Assembly: GCF_024139115.2 (NCBI RefSeq)
Contig: NC_085141.1
Coordinates: forward strand, 170,326,994 to 170,390,993
Length of the DNA stretch: 64,000 nucleotides
Direction: 5' to 3'
Origin: Armigeres subalbatus
Lineage: Eukaryota > Arthropoda > Insecta > Diptera > Culicidae
Position 1 is the stretch's first letter; the number at the start of each line of letters is the position of its first letter. The translations under genes and the position numbers were made by a program. This document shows positions 43,640-53,429 of this stretch, piece after piece. The notes under the pieces are model-generated. The model saw nothing but the letters and a program-made list of their open reading frames with translations. It was not told the origin of the DNA and ran no database searches.

Positions 43640-44347
43640 TGAATCAACAATTTGACGCTAGAATCACGGTTCGAGGCCGCACCTCTCCATCCTCAAATGC
43701 GCTCTGCGCTCAACAAGTCGTACTGTACCTGGTTAGCCCACCTCACTCGCTGCGCTCCACGCCGTCTTGTACCTGCCGGATCGGAAGCGAACACCATCTT
43801 TGCAGGGTTGCTGTCCGTCATTCTTGCAACATGCCCTGTCCATCGTACCCTTCCGACTTCAGCTACCTTCTGGATACTGGGTTCGCCATAGAGCTGGGCG
43901 AGCTCGTGGTTCATACTTCGCCGACACACACCGTCTTATTGTACTCTGCCAAAGATGGTCCTAAGCACACTGCTCTCGAATACTCCGAGTGCTTGCAAGT
44001 CCTCTTCGTGCATGGTCCAAGTTTCATGTCCGTAGAGGACTACCGGTCTTATGAGCGTTTTGTACATGACACATTTGGTGCCGTGGTAAATATTTTTTGA
44101 TCGCAGTTTCTTCTGAAGCCTGTAATAGGCCTGACTTCCACAGATGATGCCCCTTCGTATTTCACGACTAATATTATTATCAGCCGTTAGCAAGGATCTG
44201 AGTTAGACAAATTCTTCGACCACCTCGAAGGTATCCCCGTCTATCGCAACACTGCTTCCCAGGCGGGCCCTGTCGCGCTCGATTCCTCTTACTAGCATGT
44301 ACCTTGTCTTCGATGCATTCATCACCAGTCCTCCATGTTTCTGGAGG
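43640..44347 (-). pseudogene. LINE ORF2 C-terminal part, frameshifted
   Basis: Minus-strand peptides NHELAQLYGEPSIQK, RVRWTGHVARM and DPAGTRRRGAQR, and upstream SREIRRGIICGSQAYYRLQKKLRS and PVVLYGHETWTMHEED, are the RT thumb and C-terminal region of an RTE-like LINE. They are in several frames. The LINE continues beyond the hAT-like insertion at 45033. Confidence 0.85.
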
Positions 44348-44355
44348 GTGTACAG

Positions 44356-45024
44356 TAGAGTGATTCAAATTTTGACTTTTTCGCTCCCCTGTGCTTAAAC
44401 GATTGTTTTTGCTAGTTTAATAGTCCTCCCAAGCTTTTAGCTGATTTGGATGTAATTTGGTTGTGCACGTGCCGTTTGAAGGTTATATGAAAATTACTAT
44501 GAGAATTGCCACTTATGTAAAGGATCGTTTCGTGAAGCAGCCCAGAATCTATTTGAATATATTAAACGCATCGCAATCATAGAATAGATCCTAAATCGAA
44601 AGCCAGTTGTTGTTGCGAAGCAATCTGACTTTTGTGAGCAAAATTATAAAGAAAACAGAAAGGCTCATTATTGATATTGATGTTATTCTTTTACGTGTTA
44701 AATTGAATTTCCCACAATTCAGTATTTCCCTAATAACTTTTGTTGCCAGCATCAAATCGTTTAGCAACAACGACGATATTTTCCCTTGTTAAATTTCCTA
44801 TGTTGTCAACTTATTCATACATTTTTAGAGTTTAATGGGCAATGATGGGGAACGGTTTTTCACAAAAGTTACTGTTTTCATAGTAATTTTCATACAAGCT
44901 TCAAAATGCTTGTGCTCAGTCAAATTACATCCAAATTAGCTAAAAATTTAGGACGATTATTAAAATGGCAAATGCCATCGTTTAAGCATAGGGGAGCAAA
45001 AAAGTCAAAATTTGAATCACTCTA
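44356..45024. mobile_element. 669-bp hAT-like element
   Basis: The ends TAGAGTGATTCAAATTTTGA and its inverse are followed by CTCCCCT and GCTTAAACGAT in both arms, and partial complementarity extends about 170 bp. The exact 8-bp duplication GTGTACAG (44348-44355 and 45025-45032) interrupts a LINE frame. Terminal TAGAG plus an 8-bp duplication fits hAT. No transposase. Confidence 0.93.
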
Positions 45025-45032
45025 GTGTACAG

Positions 45033-45285
45033 TTCTGCCATCTTTGCAAATGTTCGGCCGACAATGTCCATGTCATCCGGGAAACAAGTAAATTGAATGG
45101 ATCTGTTGAAAATCGTACCCCAGCTGTTACCCCCGGCTCTCCGCATGTCACCTTGTACATACCCTTGTCTTATTCCCCGGCGCGATTCGAACGAAATGGA
45201 GTGTTGTGCGTGTGTATGTATCTTCAATCTAACTCCCACTGTCCGACAGTAGTATTCTGGAAGAAAGCTGTCGGTAATACAGTCA
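45033..45285 (-). pseudogene. LINE reverse transcriptase remnant
   Basis: The minus strand reads FESRRGIRQGYVQG and FPDDMDIVGRTFAKMAE. The second is a decayed form of the FADD catalytic box (the intact LINE at 45651 has FADDIDIIG). It is the upstream continuation of 43640-44347. Confidence 0.8.
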
Positions 45286-45635
45286 ACTTTAGCCCGAGAG
45301 TTAGAAGGTGTTAGCTCTACTGCAGCTCCAGTAACCCATTTCAGACTGCATGGTAATTCACGTTCAGTCCGAGTTCACTTTCACTTGCAATGAGTGCCCC
45401 GCCTGTTTATGCCACCATTATCAATAAGATAATGGATCCATAAACAAACTTCCTGATTTTTAAATCCAGCACGCATTTAATTTTGGAATCATATAAAAAA
45501 CATATTGAAATAATCTTACCAAATTGATCCAATTCCGGATAAATGAACTGAGGAAGCAAATGTCACTTCCTGTGTCCACGAACAATTCACTTCACTCTTC
45601 CAGAGCTATTCTGAGTAATTCGTTTTTAATCCATG
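45286..45635. other. Unassigned sequence between LINEs
   Basis: No domain recognised; it may be older LINE sequence, since LINE endonuclease remnant resumes on the other side of the insertion at 47992. Confidence 0.35.
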
Positions 45636-45656
45636 TATTTCTGATATTATGTTCTG

Positions 45657-46178
45657 GTGGATGGGCGCCAGATAGACCATGTTCTGGTGGATGGGCGCCA
45701 TTTCTCGGATGTTATCGATGTGCGGACATTCAGAGGTCCGAACATTGACTCAGATCACTACCTCGTTGTCAGTAAAATTCGATCACGGTTGTCAACTGTA
45801 TCGAACGAAAGATCACAGCGAACGATGCGTTACAATATCCAGCGATTGTCGGCGGAAGGAGTATCGGCTGAGTACCGCCAGAAGCTCGACGAACGGATAA
45901 GTGCAATCAACGTTAGCGACAACATCAACGATCTATGGGAGTCGATCCATGGAGCGGTGAGCACAACAGCACGAGAAGTGGTAGGCACTGCACAGAGGCG
46001 ACCCAGGACGGGTTGGTTCGATATGGAGTGTCAGAGAATGACAGACGAGAAGAACGTTGCCAGAAGCCGGATGTTGGTGTCAGGTACCCGATCGAATAGA
46101 AATCGGTACAAGGAAGCAAGAGCAGCCGAAAACGAACCCACCGCAGGAAGAAAAAGAGTACGAAGAACAAGTTATTAG
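45657..46178 (+). pseudogene. LINE endonuclease C-terminus and linker
   Basis: DGRQIDHVLVDGRHFSDVID and GPNIDSDHYLVVSKI carry the IDHVL and SDHYLV boxes, where the last conserved Asp-His of AP-type endonucleases lies. The linker with FDMECQRMTDEKNVARSRML follows. The frame is lost near 46140-46178 relative to the next part (MKQNDMRRFYESVNGVRRKT). Confidence 0.88.
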
Positions 46179-47937
46179 TGAGGCGCAGGAAAAAAATGAA
46201 GCAGAACGATATGCGGAGGTTTTATGAGTCTGTCAATGGCGTGCGGAGAAAGACAGCGCCATCTCCCGTCATGTGCAACGACCAACAAGGGAATTTGCTG
46301 ACAGATAAAACTGAAGTGGCTGCCAGGTGGAAGCAACACTTCGAGACTTTGTTGAATGGAGGAAGTGACGGTGCATCGGTGAACAGAATAAATATTAGCA
46401 ACGATGGACAAGCTGTGGAGTCACCTACACTAGATGAGGTTAAAAAGCTGTCAAAGAGCTGAAAAACAATAAGGCTGCGGGGAAGGACCAGCTCCCGGCT
46501 GAACTTCTCAAACATGGCAGTGAGCAGCTTTATGAAGTTCTGCATCATATTATGTCGAAAATATGGGAAGACGAGGAAATGCCTGCTAGCTGGTTGGACG
46601 GCCTCATTTGCCCTCTCTTTAAGAAAGGGCACAGACTGGAGTGCGCCAATTACCGAGGAATAACCCTCCTTAATTCGGCGTACAAAATTATGTCCCGTAT
46701 CCTGTTCAACAGATTGAGACCGCTTGAAGAGTCCTTCATCGGCGAATACCAAGCAGGTTTTCGTGAGGGCCGATAAACGACGGATCAAATGTTTACCCTG
46801 AGACAAATCCTTGATAAATTCCGGGAGTACAACTTGCAGACACATCATCTGTTTATTGATTTCAAGGCGGCGTACGATTCAGTGAAACGGAATGAATTAT
46901 GGCAAATTATGCTTGAACATGGTTTTCCGGCGAAACTGATACGGCTGATTCGTATAACGTTGGACGGATCGAAATCAAGTGTAAGGGTTGCGGATGAAAT
47001 ATCGACGTCATTTGTTACCTTGGATGGATTAAAGCAGGGTGATGCACTCTCGAACCTACTGTTCAATATTGCGCTCGAGGGAGCGATTAGGAGAGCTGGT
47101 GTGCAAAGAAGCGGTACCATTATCACAAAATCGCATATGCTCCTGGGATTTGCGGACGATATCGATATTATCGGAATTGATCGCCGTGCCGTGGAAGAGG
47201 CTTTTGCGCCTTTTAAGAGGGAGACAGCAAAGATTGGACTCACGATCAATACCAGCAAAACGAAGTACATGGTCGCTGGCAATCAACGTGGGTTCATTAG
47301 TGGTGGTGGTAGCGAAATAGTGCTTGATGGTGAAAAATTTGAAGTGGTAGAAGAATTTGTGTATCTTGGAACATTAGTTACGTGCGATAATGATGTTACC
47401 CGCGAGGTGAAAAAGCGTATTGCAGCTGCAAATAGGGCTTATTACGGACTTCGTAACCAGCTTAAGTCCCGTAGTCTGCAAACGAAAACAAAACTCGCGC
47501 TGTATACTACTCTGATTCTTCCGGTGGCTTTATACGGCCACGAGACATGGACGTTAAAGGAGGCTGATCGGAGAGCTCTCGGAGTGTTTGAGCGTAAGGT
47601 GCTGCGGACAATACTCGGCGGTAAACAGGAGAACGGTATCTGGCGGCGTCGCATGAATCATGAATTGTACCAGGTGTATAAAGGGCTGGATACTATTAAG
47701 CTTATACAACACGGCAGACTACGGTGGGCTAGTCACGTTGTTCGTATGCCGGAAGAACGTCAAGCGAAGATAATATTTAGTAGAGAACCCGGAAGAGGCC
47801 GCAGGCTTCGTGGAAGGCCGCGTACACGATGGCTTTTTGCAGTTGAAGAGGACCTGAGGGCGCTCAATGTCCAGGGCGACTGGAAGCGATTGGCCCAGGA
47901 TCGAGTCCAGTGGAGAAGGATACTCCATTCGGCGTAG
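46178..47937 (+). pseudogene. LINE reverse transcriptase and C-terminal region
   Basis: Boxes in order are RFYESVNGVRRK, AARWKQHFETLLNG, LICPLFKKGHRLECANYRG, EYQAGFREGR, FIDFKAAYDSVKRNEL, LKQGDALSNLLFNIALE and the catalytic FADDIDIIG. The thumb and WRRRMNHELYQVYKGLD end with GRPRTRWLFAVEEDLRAL. There is a frameshift at about 46452 and a stop after GFREGR near 46774; from 46789 to 47937 the frame is open for 382 residues. It copies LINE RNA at nicked DNA. Confidence 0.92.
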
Positions 47938-47991
47938 GTTTATCGAAGAGCTGTAGCCCATCAAGTATCAAGTAAGTATTTCTGATATTAT

Positions 47992-48740
47992 CACACAAAT
48001 CACCCTCTTCCGGCAACGCTGGCGGCGGCGGTTGGTACCAAACATTGTCCATGTCCTGACGTCGATAATGTCGGAGAAGTGCCGTCCATCAATCAGAACG
48101 TGGTCTATTTGTGATTCCGATACGGAAGGCTGTGTTGGAAGAAGGTAGTGCGAATGTCCATATTCTTGGAGACGGTGAAATCAATTAATCATAGACCGTT
48201 TTTGTTTGCCAGCCGGTGGGCGCTGAACTTTCCAATAGTCGGTCTAAACTCCTCCTCTTAGCCAACCTGAGCGTTCAAATCTCCTATGCTGGTTTTGACG
48301 TCGTGGCTTGGGCAGCTGTCGTATTCACGTTCCAGCTACGCGTAGAGTGTGTCCTTATAATCATCACTGCTTCGGGAGTGTGGGCTATGGACGTTGATTA
48401 TGCTGAAGTTGATGAACCGGTCTTCGATCCTAACCTAACCCAAGGCCTGACAGCGAACCACCCTAAATTTCCTAAGGACTGTTCTCCCTTATATCTGGTG
48501 GTCCATGGTGCACAGTTTCACGAGTCCCACGCTGGCACGTGGAACTGACGATGATCAGACGCTGTTGTGAGCCGCTCCTAACATGGAGAACAGACGCTCA
48601 GGAAGCTTTGCGCCTCCGGAGAGAAAGAAACCCCCTTCTTTGTCAGCCTACGATCATATTTCCCACCGGGGTTGGTTACCCGATCTTCCCTAAGTTTTCT
48701 CGTATCCCGGCCAGCACCACGAGAGGGTAAGAATAGGAGT
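47992..48740 (-). pseudogene. LINE endonuclease remnant
   Basis: On the minus strand, LMDG and HFSDII-like sequence near 48060-48110 parallels the IDHVLVDGRHFSDVID box of the LINE at 45657. Further upstream peptides resembling FINFSIINVHSPHS and DVKTSIGDLNAQVG match middle boxes of LINE AP endonuclease. Stops and frame changes are frequent. Confidence 0.6.
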
Positions 48741-49676
48741 TGCTGGATAACAGGCCGCAAGGTGTGGTCTATTTTCTTCTTCAGGTACGTGAAGTACCAA
48801 TGGTACGCTTTACCGTGCCTGGTTGGGCGTATTAACAATTACCACAGTACCTGTTCCATATTTACCATTTTTTGCAATCATTTAAACCAACTCTAAACTG
48901 GGATAAATTTTAGAAAATTACCCGTATTGACTAATAACGATCGAGTTGCTTACCTGTAAAGAGAAAAGCGGAAATGTCAATGTTAAATTGGATTGAAACT
49001 AAAAATCATCAAAATTTCATCAGGAATTTCAACGCTAAGCAATACGTATGCACGGAATTCTTGCAACAGCACTTGTAAACTTTTTGGAATGAGTAGGGGA
49101 AGAGATTCGGTTGTGGGTACCCTTTTGTTTTTGGTTCATAACTTTGGCCCTAATTGATATTATGCTGACATTTGTATAGGGACACGGCAGGTATTTTTGT
49201 CTGTTCGTCATAGTCTCGAAAACCAATAAAAGAGACGCTTTTTTGTAAAACTCATACGTACCAAATCGTAAGCTCAGGAGAAACGTTCTGCTATAGTGGA
49301 GTTCCAGCAAATGTACGTTGCTTTCGTTGGTTTTAGCCCCTACGACGATGGACGGAAATACCTGCCGTGTCCCAACCAATACGGAACCAATGGAAAGCTA
49401 GACGAATACGTCAAACAAGACCGAAAATGTCGAATAGATTCATCATGCCCCCTAAATCAAATATCAGCTCATTACATAAAAAAATAAAAACAATTTGCGA
49501 ATGGTAATTGAACTATTCTGGGTACCTCGAAATGAGTTTCAACGGCAAAATCTCCAAAGTAAGCTATAGAAAAAACCATCCGATTGTAAGAGACCGTGAG
49601 CATAAGGGGAAGCCGAGAAGGTACACGTATAGATTGACTCATACTTAATATGACTTGTTTCAAACCAAATTCAAGT
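48741..49676. other. Unassigned stretch with an inverted-repeat element
   Basis: At 49181-49372 the words GGGACACGGCAGGTATTT (left) and AAATACCTGCCGTGTCCC (right) are inverted with further partial pairing, suggesting a roughly 190-bp MITE; the flanking duplication is unclear. The rest is unassigned. Confidence 0.5.
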
Positions 49677-49677
49677 A

Positions 49678-50073
49678 GGGGAACTGCTCCTTGAATTCAT
49701 ACCATGTACCCAAATCAATACCATTCGAAAACAAAGAATTGGTGCGCAAGTTGTTTTATTTCTCATTTTCGTAATTTTTTTCAGCAGTGAGCACGCCGGA
49801 TAACAACAAACGCGACACAAATTGAGCCTAAATTGCCTGTTTTGCGAATGTTATTGACATAGGAGCATGTTAATAATAATGGAACAGATCAAGATTTTTT
49901 TATATACAGGTTACCCGACTTGTCAATATCCCCAACTCAGCCATCTTGGATTTTTGTATGGAATTTATGCTCGTTTGTTTACGTTTTGCACTAAAAATGT
50001 ATGTTCCCCCCCCCCCCGCGCTGGTTAACCTGTCGGATAACCTGTACATAAAAAAATCTTGGAGCAGATACCC
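49678..50073. mobile_element. TA-flanked MITE, second copy, interrupted
   Basis: It matches 23684-23900 from GGGGAACTGCTCC up to GGAACAGAT, then resumes as GGAGCAGATACCC; TA is at both ends (49676-49677 and 50074-50075). A 172-bp foldback sits at 49890-50061. Confidence 0.9.
49890..50061. mobile_element. 172-bp MITE with 8-9 bp target duplication
   Basis: CAAGATTTTTTTATATACAG is inverted at the right as CTGTACATAAAAAAATCTTG, and GGTTA/TAACC extends the arms. GGAACAGAT before and GGAGCAGAT after differ at one base; the uninterrupted copy at 23684 has a single GGAACAGAT. An 8-9 bp duplication suits hAT or Mutator-like mobilisers. A C run (about 50008) lies near the right arm. Confidence 0.85.
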
Positions 50074-50075
50074 TA

Positions 50076-51531
50076 TCTGGTGACATTTCAAACTTCTCAA
50101 AGATTTTAATACAAACAGTATGCATGGAATTTTCAATCTACATATCAATTCCAGCAATGCCGTAATTGACGAATTGATAATAATTGAATGTGAGTAAATC
50201 GTAACGCGAACATAAATCGACGAAAATTGTATTCGACCGAGTTCGCAGGCTGTCTGCATCACTCTACGGTACAGTAAAAATTCACACCCCATTCGAAAAC
50301 CGTAACTCGAATCCGACTCATTTTCGTTATAAATGGGACAACCCAATAATTGATTGAACATTATGACTTCAATGATTTCATTAGAGGGTCGTTTTGTAGC
50401 AACAGTTTGTAGTTTCTGAGTCTCAATTTCTAAGGGTTTGTTCATTCTACATACGTTTGAGCCATTTGCACGCTAAGCATGACTTGCTCAAAATTGCGTG
50501 CAAGGGAGATGTAGAACTTGTTTTTATATATTTCGCGAATTTATATGTTAGAATTTTTCCCGCATTATGGTAGCAAATGCGATATTTCGCTACTAGATGG
50601 ATATTTTTTAAAACCGATTATGAATCATGGATTAAATTTGACGAGATTTTTTTTAAGACCGATGCATCGTAGTATCCGCGTCCGTGCATATTAGACTCGC
50701 TTATTTCATTAAAATAGATGTTTCATCTTGAGATTTAGACTCAACAGTGGAATTTACTCAAGTTGTAGGTACTAAAATTGAGTAAAATTGGTGTATAGTG
50801 GATATCAATTTCCGAAAGCTACATTTACTCACTATTTTTGCACCTAACCGGTTATTTATAATTGAATAAAATAATGTTTACTCAATTTTTGGGTAGTCCC
50901 ATTTTTTAACGAAAATGGAAAATGTGTTGGATTCAACTCAATTTTTAGTTGGTGAGGCTTAGCGTGTTTAATACCGCGCCTGCATACAGGCATGCATACA
51001 CAACACTCGCTACGTGAACTATCAAACTATTAACGTTTTTACCGTTAGCTACACGGTTACACAAAACAACTTAAATAAAAGTATGAACTCACTCTTAATT
51101 ATAGCTTGAGTTCGACTTAATTAGTATACATCGAACTCCAGACAACTGTTCGTGGTAGAATAACAAAAGGTAATGGCAGCATAGGATGTAATGTCCGCAT
51201 ATCACGCAAACGAATCAATAATCCTGTGACAGCACATCGTTAAATGGAAAAAACATTTATCATTGCTGCTTTGAAAAAGTGGATCGAGCACATGTTAATT
51301 AAATATGAATATGTTTATACACTTTTACAACATAAAACCCAGATTAATCCACCTGGCACCGATAGTGTCATTCTTGTGATTTAGGAAAACAAAACAGGAA
51401 TTGAATCCAAAAGAGAATGATGAAATCTCTCACTTATCATCTCTGTATACGTACGGTATCTGTACAGCATACCGTGGTCCGTGAGAGACTTTTTTCGTAA
51501 TCTGTCATGATAAATAACTGATTCGGGAGGC
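50076..51531. other. Unassigned AT-rich stretch
   Basis: From 50730 to 50950 words such as TTTACTCA and ATTGAGTAAA occur in both orientations, hinting at an old inverted-repeat element. No gene was recognised. Confidence 0.35.
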
Positions 51532-51533
51532 TA

Positions 51534-51658
51534 GGGTAAGGGAGGTATTTTGGACCACCAGTTCGACGGCTCATATTTTGGACCACTGAGTGCAAATTCC
51601 TCTTGGTGGTCCAAAATAAGAGCCTCCGTAAGGGTGGTCCAAAATACATCCTTTACCC
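51534..51658. mobile_element. 125-bp TA-flanked MITE
   Basis: GGGTAAGGGAGGTATTTTGG is inverted at the right (GGGTAAAGGATGTATTTTGG when complemented), followed by ACCACC in both. TA lies at 51532-51533 and 51659-51660. An additional TTTTGGACCAC pair is inside. Confidence 0.9.
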
Positions 51659-51660
51659 TA

Positions 51661-51978
51661 TACAGGGGTTAGACAAAAAGGTTGAGATAGGTAAAATTAT
51701 GTCGAAATTCAAATCAGCATAACTTTGCGTAGAATAATCCGATTTTGATAAAACCAGCACCATCAGAAGCGGACACTCTTCTTATATCGGTTATATCGGT
51801 GATTTGCGATTTGCGCCTTCCATACCGTGGTTTCCTCATGAAATCTAGGAACTTTTTCAAATGGTCCTAATTTATTCTGACCTTGATTTTTGGAATGATG
51901 ATTGTGCTCTTAATTCAAACTATTTTGGTCAAATAATGCACCCAATAGAAAGAATAGATTGCAATCTATCTGGTAGTA
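51661..51978. other. Unassigned flank of the 6.35-kb unit
   Basis: No gene recognised. This is the left side of the site into which the 51987-58340 unit appears to have inserted. Confidence 0.35.
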
Positions 51979-52239
51979 ACGTCAGTCAAGGGCGTAGCCA
52001 GAGGGCGGCAGGAGGGCGTGGGGGGGGGGGTGGGGTTGCATCGCTCCTCCCCCTTATAATTGGTGGTAAGATTGAACGGGGACTGGAATGAATTCCCTTA
52101 ACATGTGCACTTTACAATCCAATCATATTCAGAAATAGGTGGTTGAAATTCAAAAGATTCACAAAAACTTATTAGGGTATCCAGGATCCATAATACATAT
52201 GAAAGTTCAAAACAACTCGAAACATTTCGGGGTCATAAA

Positions 52240-53243
52240 TTCTCCTTAAAATCCTTTTAGAGGCTCCTCTGGGAACTTCTTAATTCCTCCGGGAAGTTAT
52301 CCACAAATTCCTTTTGAAAATCGTTCGAAAATCCTTCTTATGTAATTGTATTTCCTTTTTGTCTAGAAACCCCTCACTAATTTTTTTTAGGGAATTCATT
52401 CCAGCAAAATCTCCGGCATTTTTTCTGAAATGTATTCGAGAGTTCCTTCAAGAATACATACGGAATTTCCTCCAGAAATTCCACCAGAAGTTTCTTCAAA
52501 AATTTATGACAGAAATTCTCCGATTCCGCTCCATAATTTCACTCGTAAATCTATAAGAAATTCCTTCGGAAATTCTTCACGGAACTTCTTCAGGCATTTC
52601 TCCAGGAGCTCTTCCTTTAATGCCTCCGGGATAAAACCGCCATAAACTTAATAGCGAAATCCTCTAGGATTTCATTCTGGAATTCTTTTCGCAATTACTA
52701 CAGAATATCCTTCAAGAATTCCTCTACAAATTTCTTTGAGAATTTCTCCAGGAGTTCGTCCAAGTATTTCCCGGAAATTCTTCCAGGTATTTTTCCGGGA
52801 ATTCCTTCAGGTACTTCTCCTGGAATTCCCTCAGGAATTACTCTGGGAATTTTTTCGCAGAATTGTCCTGGAATTCTTTCCGAACTTCACTCGGAATATA
52901 CTCCAGAATTTCGTTCGGAAATTAATTTAACAGTTCCTCCAGAACATCTTCCATTGAGTTCTTTCAGGAATTTCTTCAGAACAAACGCCCGAGAATGCAT
53001 CCAGTAATTTCATCAGCAATTCATCTGGGAATACTTTCAGGATTTCATCTGGGAATTTCGGCATTGATTCCTCCTGGTATTTTATCCGGGAATTACTTCT
53101 GATATTTCTCCGGAAATTACTTCAGGAACTGGGAATTCCTCCGGAAGTGCTTGTGGGAGTACCTCTGGGAGCTCCTCCAGGAGTTTTACCAAGAGTTCCT
53201 CCGGGAATCCCTCCAGGAACTTCACAGGGAATTCCTGGATTCG
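52240..53243. repeat. Minisatellite, pyrimidine-rich orientation
   Basis: Degenerate repeats of TTCCTCCGGGAATTCCTTC-type with a period of roughly 24-30 bp, rich in GGAATTCC and CTCCAGGA words. On this strand pyrimidines dominate. Protein frames across it are repeat artefacts. Confidence 0.85.
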
Positions 53244-53293
53244 AGGTGAGCCAGCCTTGGACTGAAAACTTCCCAAATAAAGATAATAATAAT
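53244..53293 (+). mobile_element. 5'-truncated LINE 3' end
   Basis: GTGAGCCAGCCTTGGACTGA and CCCAAATAAAGATAATAATA form a short segment like the 3' end of Jockey/Juan-type LINEs, with a degenerate AAT tail. It interrupts the minisatellite. No clear target duplication was found. Confidence 0.55.
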
Positions 53294-53365
53294 ATTTGAG
53301 GTTATGGCTTTCAGTCTTCTTTTGCTCAAAAACGGGTTTTACCTTTTTTCCGACGTTACGGTTAA

Positions 53366-53420
53366 CTAAGTCCGGTTTTATTGTTACATTGTCTAAGCAT
53401 TTCCTAAAAACGGGACTTAG
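53366..53420. mobile_element. Candidate 55-bp TTAA-flanked inverted repeat
   Basis: CTAAGTCCGGTTTT and AAAACGGGACTTAG are inverted, and TTAA stands at both sides (53362-53365 and 53421-53424). It is very short for a MITE and could be a solo remnant. Confidence 0.4.
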
Positions 53421-53429
53421 TTAATTTAG

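Larger units (their letters stand above)
45651..47976 (+). mobile_element. 5'-truncated RTE-like LINE with 15-bp target duplication
   Basis: TATTTCTGATATTAT flanks the element at 45636-45650 and 47977-47991. It starts inside the endonuclease and ends AGTATCAAGTAAG without a poly(A) run, as RTE-type tails often do. The 2326 bp hold the endonuclease end, a linker, RT and the C-terminal region. RTE (JAM1-like) assignment is from general resemblance and should be treated as tentative. Confidence 0.9.

Noticed and set aside
45652..45705. Tandem TTCTGGTGGATGGGCGCCA at the LINE start
   Set aside because: Mostly explained by the native endonuclease peptide DGRQIDHVLVDGRH, whose codons are similar.
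49998..50025. C run near 50010 as a regulatory element
   Set aside because: A homopolymer inside a MITE; also a likely place for sequencing error.
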